Shown here piece after piece: positions 1-7,180 of a stretch of 64,000 bases of DNA. Location of the stretch: the NCBI GenBank assembly GCA_964452915.1, contig CAYVNW010000006.1, positions 19,669 to 83,668 of the forward strand. The letters run 5' to 3'. Under the pieces are notes generated by a model. The model was not told the origin of the DNA. It made no database searches and saw only the letters and a list, made by a program, of their open reading frames with translations. Each line of letters begins with the position of its first letter. Positions within the stretch are counted from its first letter, which is position 1. A program made the position numbers and the translations under genes. The DNA comes from Colivivens sp964452915. Its GTDB lineage: Bacteria > Bacteroidota > Bacteroidia > Bacteroidales > Bacteroidaceae.

Positions 1-530
1 AGCCATCGGTCACTTCCTTTATCGTCTGCCTTATCTTCCCACTTAAGAATTAACCAAAAGACCAATGCGGTTAGGAAAGATGAGAATGCATAGACTTCAC
101 CTTCAACTGCACTGAACCAGAATGTGTCGCTCCAAGTGTAGATGAGTGCACCAGCTATTCCGCTTGCCATTATTGTAATAGTCTGTCCTATATTTATTGC
201 ATCATCATCCTTGCATATCAGTTTCTTTGCAAGATGTGTAACAGTCCAGAAAAGAAACAAGATACATCCTGCGCTCAACAGCGCAGACATAGTATTGATC
301 ATCTTGGCGATTTGAGTTGAATCGCTTGCGAAATGAGAGAACAAGTTCCCGACGAGCATAAAGAATGGTGCACCAGGCGGGTGTCCGACTTCCAGCTTTA
401 CAGCTGTACTTATGAACTCCGGACAATCCCAAAAACTTGCTGTAGGTTCGATGGTTGAGCAATAGGTAAATGCAGCTATTGCAAATATCACCCATCCTGT
501 CAGATTGTTAATGATTTTGTAGGTTTTCAT
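1..530 (-). CDS. DUF2723 membrane protein (N-terminal part)
   Basis: The reading frame opens with an ATG at 530 and runs off the left edge of the window without a stop, giving the first 176 residues. The start reads MKTYKIINNLTGWVIFAIAA, a hydrophobic segment. It is followed by a polar stretch with ASFWDCPEF and GHPPGAPFF, which are hallmarks of DUF2723, a Bacteroidetes multi-pass family now grouped with GT-C-fold glycosyltransferases (GT117, protein O-mannosyltransferase-like). Further membrane segments follow at about residues 85-105, 120-140 and 150-165. The likely role is transfer of a lipid-linked sugar in the envelope. The family call is firm, the enzymatic role is inferred from family assignment. 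The C-terminal part lies outside the window. Confidence 0.85.
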   Translation of the reverse strand, partial: MKTYKIINNLTGWVIFAIAAFTYCSTIEPTASFWDCPEFISTAVKLEVGHPPGAPFFMLVGNLFSHFASDSTQIAKMINTMSALLSAGCILFLFWTVTHLAKKLICKDDDAINIGQTITIMASGIAGALIYTWSDTFWFSAVEGEVYAFSSFLTALVFWLILKWEDKADDKGSDRW

Positions 531-547
531 TATTACGAATGTTTATA

Positions 548-1174
548 TTATCTTTTTATTTTTATAATTCCATCATAAGTTGGTATACAGACCACCAATG
601 TATCATAATCAGAACAATCACTTATAGGCATGCAAATGAATGTTTCCTCTGTATATGCCTCTTCGTCATTGTCAGGACATTTATGCAACAACGTGAAATA
701 TGCCGTATTAGAATCATCAACCGACGAAATACTGTCGAGACTGAATCCATAAGCATGTGTTTTATCGCCACTTGTCATTATACCAACTTTTATATTAAGA
801 TACCTGTCTGATTTCCAACAGCTGATAAACTTCAACGGGTCAAGCGGGTACGTCAAATACGATGCTAAGGGACGTGCGTCTTGTGCGAATACGCTGTTCA
901 AAGAATATATGTGGATAGACTCACCATCAAGACGGTAAGCACATAAGCAACGGTAGGTCCAATCAGACAGGCTTGCAGTGAAGTCTTGACTTACGTTGTA
1001 TGTACGTCCGTCATCAAACCGCACTGTCTGTATCTTGCAGTCCTCATCCGACCTTGCTTCAGCCAATTCAACCACATATGAAGGGACGTAATCCTCCTCA
1101 TCACTGCACGATGTAGCGACTAATGAAATTACGCACATCATCAAACAAGCTAATATGGCAGTCGCACACCTCAT
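548..1174 (-). CDS. NigD-like lipoprotein
   Basis: This is a 208-residue protein with a short lipoprotein signal peptide. The hydrophobic core runs from residue 5 to 20 and ends in VATSC, which puts the lipidated cysteine at 23, followed by the acidic SDEED. Size and layout fit the NigD-like lipoproteins of Bacteroidales (an N-terminal OB-like half and a C-terminal beta-sandwich), whose function is unknown. It starts one base after the stop of the acyltransferase gene, so it is the last gene of the operon running from 5099 leftwards. Family assignment is by general resemblance and is moderate. Lipoprotein status is clear. Confidence 0.6.
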   Translation of the reverse strand: MRCATAILACLMMCVISLVATSCSDEEDYVPSYVVELAEARSDEDCKIQTVRFDDGRTYNVSQDFTASLSDWTYRCLCAYRLDGESIHIYSLNSVFAQDARPLASYLTYPLDPLKFISCWKSDRYLNIKVGIMTSGDKTHAYGFSLDSISSVDDSNTAYFTLLHKCPDNDEEAYTEETFICMPISDCSDYDTLVVCIPTYDGIIKIKR

Positions 1175-1175
1175 C

Positions 1176-2300
1176 TCACTCCTCGCTTTTCGCTTTCATT
1201 TGATTTATAGCAGGGTTGGCGTACATTTCTATCATTTTCTCACGCAGGTACGCATAGTCAGGGTGACCCATCTTTATCAGAGAGAGCTGATGGTCAATGT
1301 AAGCATTGAACTTCGCTTTGTCTTCTTCAGATACATCCATCCCCGCCGCTGCATAATTAGACGGGTACAACCTGTAATGTTTATGTATCTCCTTGTCGAT
1401 ATGCTCTGCAATCATAGGAAACAGTTCTGCCTTCGGTGTAAGAGGATCAAGAGTGTCAAGCCAATCGTTGATGCAAGGTGCAGCATGATAGTGTATACGT
1501 CCCTTATATCCATAAATACCTGTTTTCATGTTGTCCAGATCATCCTTCTGGCTCTTCTTAAATCCTGCTATGTCACGTTTATTTTGGAATTCTTCCGCCT
1601 TGAGATAGTCGCATGAATCATATTCATAGGAAATGGCAAGAGGTACAATGTTCAGTGCCTTAATGCTTGCGATTGAGTCAGCACCTCCTCCCATAGCCAT
1701 CATCTTCAACACACTGTCCTGCGTACGGTCGTCACTGTCCTTTGCCCTACCTTCACGTTGTGCGATCCAAATATTTCCTTGTTTCTCTTCAATCACATAA
1801 TGCATATATTTCGACATCTTGGCAGATGCAAGCAGCATCTGACGCATTGTAAGAGTTCTTTGAACTATAAAGGAACGGTTTATCCTGACCAAGTCCTTTA
1901 TCCATGGATACACAAGCAAGTTGTCGCCTATGGCTATTTCCACCGTGTCAAGCCTCTTATCAACTATAGCAAAATCAAGCAATGCCGAATCAAGTACAAT
2001 ATCCCTGTGGTTGGAGATGAAAGTATAGCCATTGTGCTTGATGTTTGAGAAGTCCGAGGTCAGCTCATCGCATGTATGTGCAAGGAGTTTCTTCAATACA
2101 GGATAGATACACGTCTTTTGAAATTCCAAACTTGTTTTGCAAGAGCGCATCACGGCAGCGACCTTTTCGAAAGGTACACCTTTATATACATAAGCGATAA
2201 CCGCCTTGAACTGCTCATCGCCTAACAACCGGTCGTACGCTGCCGGCAGTTCCTCAGGCAGGAAAGGCCGGATATCATCAAACTCGTGAATATCAGTCAT
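1176..2300 (-). CDS. 1-acylglycerol-3-phosphate acyltransferase-like protein
   Basis: This 374-residue protein belongs to the PlsC/GPAT acyltransferase superfamily. A histidine motif, SNHRDIVLDS, lies at residues 96-105 (His98, Asp104), and a glycine box QREGRAKDSD lies at 181-190 where the family has EGTRS. The spacing in the first motif is H-X5-D rather than the canonical H-X4-D, which I recall as usual for this Bacteroidales subgroup. The protein probably acylates a lysophospholipid or related lipid at the inner membrane face. Its start overlaps the 3' end of the D-Ala-D-Ala ligase gene by 8 bases, so translation is probably coupled. The substrate is unproven. Confidence 0.75.
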   Translation of the reverse strand: MTDIHEFDDIRPFLPEELPAAYDRLLGDEQFKAVIAYVYKGVPFEKVAAVMRSCKTSLEFQKTCIYPVLKKLLAHTCDELTSDFSNIKHNGYTFISNHRDIVLDSALLDFAIVDKRLDTVEIAIGDNLLVYPWIKDLVRINRSFIVQRTLTMRQMLLASAKMSKYMHYVIEEKQGNIWIAQREGRAKDSDDRTQDSVLKMMAMGGGADSIASIKALNIVPLAISYEYDSCDYLKAEEFQNKRDIAGFKKSQKDDLDNMKTGIYGYKGRIHYHAAPCINDWLDTLDPLTPKAELFPMIAEHIDKEIHKHYRLYPSNYAAAGMDVSEEDKAKFNAYIDHQLSLIKMGHPDYAYLREKMIEMYANPAINQMKAKSEE

Positions 2301-3297
2301 AATTTTCTCCTATTTTTTCTTCGATTATCTCTGTCAATATATCTCTCATTTCCAACCCGTCTGCACGTGCTTGTTGCGGAATAAACGACGTTGGTGTCAT
2401 TCCTGGAGTAGCATTTATCTCAAGAAGGGTTACAATGTCTTTATCATCCGACTTTGTAATGATATAGTCAACCCGCATAATTCCACTCGCCCCCAATATC
2501 GAATATATTGCTTTCGTGAGCTTTTTCACACGGTCGGTTGTTTCTTCCGACAATCGGGCGGGTGTGATTTCCGTTACCTGTCCGTTATATTTTGCGTCAT
2601 AATCGAAAAACTCGTTTTTGCTTACCACCTCAGTTATCGGCAACACATGTATGTCACCTGATTTTTTCATATAGACACCGTTTGCAATTTCAGTTCCCTT
2701 CAGTTCAGCCTCTATCATGACATCATCTCCTTCACCACGTGCAAACTCGATGGCTTTCTCCACTTCTTCTTTCTTTGTGCAACGGGTTACGCCGAAACTG
2801 CTTCCGGAAGCATTTGGCTTTACAAAGCAAGGCAGACCAAGCTTGTCTGCTACCTCATCAGCCGAAATAGCTTGTCCTTTACGCAGCAAGATCGAATCTG
2901 ATATTTTTACGCCAAAACCGTTCAAGTAGTGGTTCAGTGCAAACTTATCGAATGTAAGAGCCGCTACTAACAGACTGCAACTTGAGTAGGGTATGCGCAG
3001 CAAGTCGAAGTATCCTTGTAATATACCGTTTTCACCTGGCGTGCCATGAATGGTAATATAGGCGAAATCTGGAACGATTTTCTTGCCATTCTCCATGAAC
3101 GAGAAGTCATGACGGTTCACATCAGTCAACGTGCCATCTGTTAGATGGGCTTTCCATGTGAGTCCTTTGATTTCAATTGTATAGACTTCGAATTTATTTC
3201 GATCCAACCATGACGCAATTCCTTCTGCACTACGCAGTGATACGTCGTGCTCCGATGAATCACCTCCTGCGACAATTGCAATGATTTTCTTTTTCAT
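2293..3297 (-). CDS. ddl: D-alanine--D-alanine ligase
   Basis: This 334-residue ATP-grasp enzyme joins two D-alanines for the peptidoglycan stem peptide in the cytoplasm. The N-terminal AGGDSSEHDVSLRSA matches the family signature with the catalytic Glu and Ser. HGTPGENGILQG, FVKPNASGSSFGV and the metal-binding LLEINATPGMTPTSF near residue 295 complete the set. Length is usual. It lies in a wall and envelope operon, 26 bases after the pseudouridine synthase gene and overlapping the acyltransferase gene. The start ATG at 3297 gives the expected MKKKIIAIVAGGDSSEH. Confidence 0.95.
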   Translation of the reverse strand: MKKKIIAIVAGGDSSEHDVSLRSAEGIASWLDRNKFEVYTIEIKGLTWKAHLTDGTLTDVNRHDFSFMENGKKIVPDFAYITIHGTPGENGILQGYFDLLRIPYSSCSLLVAALTFDKFALNHYLNGFGVKISDSILLRKGQAISADEVADKLGLPCFVKPNASGSSFGVTRCTKKEEVEKAIEFARGEGDDVMIEAELKGTEIANGVYMKKSGDIHVLPITEVVSKNEFFDYDAKYNGQVTEITPARLSEETTDRVKKLTKAIYSILGASGIMRVDYIITKSDDKDIVTLLEINATPGMTPTSFIPQQARADGLEMRDILTEIIEEKIGENYD

Positions 3298-3323
3298 TAT
3301 TTATAATGTTTTTTATATACATC

Positions 3324-4415
3324 TTACGATGCTATTACATAATTTCTCCATTTATGAATCAGTCCTTCCATATCAACCGGCAATTCGGATGAGAACATCA
3401 TCTCCATACCTGTCTTTGGATGTACAAAGCCTAAAGTCTTTGCATGCAACGCCTGACGCGGACATATTTTAAAACAGTTCTCCACAAACTGAGCATACTT
3501 ACTCGATGTTGTACCCTTAAGGATTTTATCACCGCCATACCGATCATCGTTGAACAGTGTATGTCCAATATGTTTCATGTGCACTCTGATTTGATGCGTG
3601 CGTCCTGTCTCCAATATACACTTAACTAAAGTGGTATATCCAAAGCGTTCCAACGTGTAATAATGGGTGACAGCAGGTTTGCCACAACCCGACTGAGGAT
3701 CGAAAACAGCCATCTGTAACCTGTCTTTCGGATTACGTCCGATATTGCCTTCTATCCGTCCCTCATCTTCTGTTATATTGCCCCAAACCAATGCATGGTA
3801 TTCTCGTTTAGTTGTCTTGTTGAAGAACTGTCGTCCAAGCGAGGTTTTTGCGTCTGCAGTCTTCGCAATGACCAGTAATCCACTGGTATCTTTATCAATT
3901 CGGTGCACTAAACCAATCTCTGGGTTATTTAAATCATACTCAGGGTGATCCTTAAGATGCCAAGCAATAGCATTTAACAGTGTTCCATGCCAATTACCAT
4001 GCCCCGGATGCACCACAAGCCCTGCCTGCTTATTGACCACAATTACAGAATCGTCTTCGTATACAATGTCAAGCGGAATATCCTCCGGAAGAATTTTTGT
4101 TTCATTATATGGCCTGTCAAGCATCACTCTGATCACGTCATACGGCTTGACTTTGTAGCTTCGCTTCACAGGTTTGTCGTTACAAAGGATAAAGCCTGCA
4201 TCGGCAGCTCGTCCTATACGGTTGCGCGAGATGCTTGCAAGGTGGTCAAATAAGAATTTGTCCACTCTCATCGGACCTTGTTTGCTGTCTGCCACTATAC
4301 GATAGTGTTCATACAATTGTCCGGACTCATCATCTTCCTCCTCGTCTCTGTCTTCATTCTGAAGGTTACCGAGGTATTCATTATCCGTTTCTAACAATTC
4401 ATCCATTCTCGGCAT
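3324..4415 (-). CDS. rluD: RluA-family 23S rRNA pseudouridine synthase (RluD type)
   Basis: This 363-residue enzyme converts uridine to pseudouridine in large-subunit rRNA. An acidic N-terminal extension (residues 5-35, rich in Asp and Glu) precedes an S4-like RNA-binding segment at about 50-95. The catalytic domain follows, with GLVHRIDKDTSGLLV at 168-182, where Asp174 is the expected nucleophile. ETGRTHQIRVHM follows near 275. It sits between the PASTA protein gene (37 bases upstream) and ddl (26 bases downstream). RluD is the best match by layout, but RluA-family specificity cannot be settled by eye. MDEL, three residues downstream, is an alternative start. Confidence 0.85.
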   Translation of the reverse strand: MPRMDELLETDNEYLGNLQNEDRDEEEDDESGQLYEHYRIVADSKQGPMRVDKFLFDHLASISRNRIGRAADAGFILCNDKPVKRSYKVKPYDVIRVMLDRPYNETKILPEDIPLDIVYEDDSVIVVNKQAGLVVHPGHGNWHGTLLNAIAWHLKDHPEYDLNNPEIGLVHRIDKDTSGLLVIAKTADAKTSLGRQFFNKTTKREYHALVWGNITEDEGRIEGNIGRNPKDRLQMAVFDPQSGCGKPAVTHYYTLERFGYTTLVKCILETGRTHQIRVHMKHIGHTLFNDDRYGGDKILKGTTSSKYAQFVENCFKICPRQALHAKTLGFVHPKTGMEMMFSSELPVDMEGLIHKWRNYVIAS

Positions 4416-4451
4416 GCTTTGCCTTTAAACCATCTTTTTAACTATGACCAA

Positions 4452-5099
4452 CTACAACTGAACGTCAAAGTTGCTCTCACTTATATCGCTGTCGAAATCA
4501 TAGTCTTCATTTCCATCCTCAAAATAGAGTGAGTCTTCTTCAATTTCTCCGGCTCCGACATAAAGTGTTATCGCACGTTCTCTTGAAACCATCTCACCGG
4601 CATGAACATCCCTTCTGCCTTGCTTTATTTTCAAAACCTGGTCCTTGTCCGCTCCCTCAACATATTGCGGAGCAGTCAGTTTGAAGCCCAAAGCCTTTAA
4701 TGTGATTTCTGCTTCACGGTATGAGCTGTTACCCACGATATCAGGCATTTTAACCAATGGTTCACCATTTAGATTGATTGTGAGGTATACAATTCTGCCC
4801 CGTTTGATCAGGCTACCGGCTTTTGGTGTTTGCTCCAACACAGTACCGGGCTTAGCAGACTTTTTATAGGTAGAGTCGGCAACAATCGCAACAAACCCTT
4901 CCGAGTCCAGTTTGCGCTCAGCCTCATAATACTTCGAACCTATCACAGAAGGCACGCTCACTTTTTCTCCGTGATTGGTATAAGCGTCAAGCGTGTTGAA
5001 TATTATTACGGGTATGCTCACCAGTACGACAATCGCCAACAAGACATTTATCCAAAATATGGCACCGCTCTTGCCTGTGAAATATTTCTTTATTCCCAT
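4452..5099 (-). CDS. Single-pass membrane protein with PASTA domains
   Basis: This 215-residue protein has one membrane segment at about residues 14-36 after a short basic cytoplasmic stretch. Two PASTA repeats follow at about 45-110 and 112-180, each with the typical pattern (VPSVIGSKYYEAERKLDSEGF, then MPDIVGNSSYREAEITLKALGF). The C-terminus is strongly acidic. PASTA domains bind muropeptides or beta-lactam-like ligands, and here no kinase domain is attached, as is common in Bacteroidetes. Together with ddl downstream this suggests an envelope role. It is the first gene of the operon that runs to 548. I saw no clear promoter in the 47 bases before it, so it may be read through from the GH43 gene. 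Confidence 0.85.
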   Translation of the reverse strand: MGIKKYFTGKSGAIFWINVLLAIVVLVSIPVIIFNTLDAYTNHGEKVSVPSVIGSKYYEAERKLDSEGFVAIVADSTYKKSAKPGTVLEQTPKAGSLIKRGRIVYLTINLNGEPLVKMPDIVGNSSYREAEITLKALGFKLTAPQYVEGADKDQVLKIKQGRRDVHAGEMVSRERAITLYVGAGEIEEDSLYFEDGNEDYDFDSDISESNFDVQL

Positions 5100-5146
5100 T
5101 CTGTTGATATTTTATGATTTCACGTCCCCCACGGTCCGTTTTACTA

Positions 5147-6190
5147 TTACTTCATATAGAGCCTTTCCAGTGTGGAGGCTTCTTTTTTCGTGATCGGGAC
5201 AACGGCTCCATGTTTAGGCGAGCTGAAATTCGTGGTTTTCATAACGCCTTCATTAAACCTGCCGATTGATTTGTAACTAATAAAATCTTGTGTTTCGGTA
5301 AAACCGAAATTGTGTGGATTGACACCATAGACATCATACATCACGACCCAAGTATTCGTGCCTATTCTGCGCCATGTGTTTGGTGCTTCATGTGCTGCAC
5401 GCTCACCATCATCGTAATTATTGTCTTGCATATATCCATAGGTTAAATGGTCTGATACGGCATGTTTAACAGTTGCTCTTCCCTCATGCGACACATAATG
5501 CAAGTGATATTGACCTTTCCATTTAGCTATGTCGCCGTCTATGACCGAATATTTATAGTCCGGAGCATGGAACAGCACTTCTGGCTTCGACAACAACTGG
5601 TTGAAATCATCATTTACATACACATAGTACAAACTGTTCATTCCGTTCCCCATGCGCATCGTATAGTAGATCATGATCTTGCCCTTCTCGTCATCGTAAA
5701 TCATTTCGGGAGCCCATACACAGCCAATTTCCTCGTATTCCGGACCAATCTTTGTAAAGTCGATGTTAGCACGACTCCAATGTTCAAGATCGAAAGATTT
5801 CATCAAGACTAAACCACGGTTATTTCCCCAACCATACTTTGCCCCGTCTCGTTCCCATTCGGTACTTCTGTAGCCCGACTGCTTGGCAAAGATGTTGAGG
5901 TCGGTCATGGCGAGGTAGAAAGCTCCATCCGGACCACGAAAGATATGTGGGTCACGTATTCCCTTTTGCTCAGCAATCGTATCACCTGCAAAAATCGGGT
6001 TATTATCGTTCAACGCTGTAAATGTGTAACCGTCATAAGATATTGCCATGTGAAGCCCATGGTCAGCATCAAGGTGATACACCATCAAGTACGCTGAAAG
6101 ATCTTTTTCCTTAGGCATTTTCTTTTTTTTCTTGCCATCTGCAGGCATAAGTACCATCATTGCCAGAATTACAATCAGAAGTTTCCTCAT
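5147..6190 (-). CDS. Secreted GH43-like glycoside hydrolase
   Basis: This 347-residue protein has a signal peptide (MRKLLIVILAMMVLM) and a lysine-rich stretch just after it. The body fits the five-bladed propeller of glycoside hydrolase family 43/62-like proteins. GIRDPHIFRGPDGAFYLAMTD carries a family Asp, VWAPEMIYDDEKG is the usual mid-motif, and SVIDGDIAKWKGQYHLHYVS follows. Such enzymes trim arabinose or xylose from plant polysaccharides. I chose the ATG at 6190. The open frame continues to a TTG at 6241, but a promoter -7 element lies at 6239-6246, so the longer start would precede the transcript. Substrate is unassigned. Confidence 0.75.
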   Translation of the reverse strand: MRKLLIVILAMMVLMPADGKKKKKMPKEKDLSAYLMVYHLDADHGLHMAISYDGYTFTALNDNNPIFAGDTIAEQKGIRDPHIFRGPDGAFYLAMTDLNIFAKQSGYRSTEWERDGAKYGWGNNRGLVLMKSFDLEHWSRANIDFTKIGPEYEEIGCVWAPEMIYDDEKGKIMIYYTMRMGNGMNSLYYVYVNDDFNQLLSKPEVLFHAPDYKYSVIDGDIAKWKGQYHLHYVSHEGRATVKHAVSDHLTYGYMQDNNYDDGERAAHEAPNTWRRIGTNTWVVMYDVYGVNPHNFGFTETQDFISYKSIGRFNEGVMKTTNFSSPKHGAVVPITKKEASTLERLYMK

Positions 6191-6238
6191 TTCATTTTTT
6201 GTATAAGCCGTTCTGTTTAGGACCTCATTAATTTGCCG

Positions 6239-6270
6239 CAAAGTTACAACAATTATTCCAACCCTACAAA
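6239..6270 (-). promoter_or_regulatory. Promoter of the GH43-like gene
   Basis: Read on the minus strand, TTTG (6270-6267) is followed by 20 bases and TAACTTTG (6246-6239). This is the Bacteroidetes sigma-ABfr pattern with ideal spacing. It fixes the gene start downstream at 6190. Confidence 0.75.
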
Positions 6271-6359
6271 CAAAACGAAAGAATTATCCTAATACGCACC
6301 AGCCAGACTGCTACACAATACTGAGTATGGGCTCTACGGATTCACAGTTTCTCTCTGCA

Positions 6360-7076
6360 TCACCGTCCTTTTCTATGCTCGAATTTTGTCAATCTGTATT
6401 CCACATATCCAACCGAGCGGTTTACATCCCATCCTCGCAGCTCCGCATACCTGCCTACTATTTTTCTCATGAGAGGCCGTACATGCGTAAGTCTCACGAG
6501 GCTTTTGAGACATGCTTTCTTCGATGGATTCGCTCGGAAATGTGAGCGGTTGATATCGATAGTCGTAATATGATAATTGTCGCCGTCTTTATGGTAAAGG
6601 AAGTTGCTTAGGTTTGCGTCACCATGAATGAAACCATCCTCATGCATTTTGACAATGAAGCGGGCAATAGCGTCGATCAGGTCATCGTGTTCCTCATAGT
6701 CACTCCTCAAGAAACGGGTGTCAGGGTCGTCACAACATGCCGACACGAAATATCCCTGATAAAACAATCCGTATTTGTGCGTCTCAATATAAGCGATGGG
6801 ATCGGGCGTACTTATGCCCAATTCCACGAGCCTCACTGCATACTCGTAAGCACGGCGTGCTTTACTTGGACGGATAAATGTATAGTCGATACGCTGGTGA
6901 AAGTATGGAATTTTAAAACGTTTAACAGCAACCGTGGTGCCATCTACGTCGAACAAACGTACCTGGTTGCGCTTATCATAAATCAACTTGCCTCCGCTTT
7001 GGAACACAACAGGAATGGAGCGCACAAAAGTCTCCATCCTCTCATATTGCGGGTTCACAACAACTTTGTCTGCCAT
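6360..7076 (-). CDS. Lipopolysaccharide kinase (WaaP/InaA family)
   Basis: This 238-residue protein has a protein-kinase-like fold. A beta-strand Lys appears in TTVAVKRFKIP (about residue 50). The catalytic loop is GFIHGDANLSNFLY (about 148-161), with Asp in the HGD motif and the metal-binding Asn two turns on. ITTIDINRSHF (about 169-179) replaces the DFG motif. WaaP/InaA enzymes phosphorylate heptose or Kdo in the LPS core on the cytoplasmic side. No heptosyltransferase or core gene is adjacent, so it stands alone behind its own promoter. Family call firm, acceptor unknown. Confidence 0.85.
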   Translation of the reverse strand: MADKVVVNPQYERMETFVRSIPVVFQSGGKLIYDKRNQVRLFDVDGTTVAVKRFKIPYFHQRIDYTFIRPSKARRAYEYAVRLVELGISTPDPIAYIETHKYGLFYQGYFVSACCDDPDTRFLRSDYEEHDDLIDAIARFIVKMHEDGFIHGDANLSNFLYHKDGDNYHITTIDINRSHFRANPSKKACLKSLVRLTHVRPLMRKIVGRYAELRGWDVNRSVGYVEYRLTKFEHRKGR

Positions 7077-7095
7077 CTTACACGTTTATTTTCCA

Positions 7096-7126
7096 CAAAG
7101 GTAAGTTAAAGCTATATCATTTCAAA
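7096..7126 (-). promoter_or_regulatory. Promoter of the WaaP-type kinase gene
   Basis: On the minus strand TTTG (7126-7123), 19 bases, then TACCTTTG (7103-7096). Full Bacteroidetes consensus, 20 bases before the start codon. Confidence 0.75.
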
Positions 7127-7180
7127 GCAAAACATATTTTATTTTCACGAAGGGCAATATAAGCAAATACAAACATAGCA

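Noticed and set aside
1155..1616. Plus-strand frame over the acyltransferase gene
   Set aside because: Antisense shadow; no motif, and the minus frame is clearly coding. The same applies to other antisense frames in the window.
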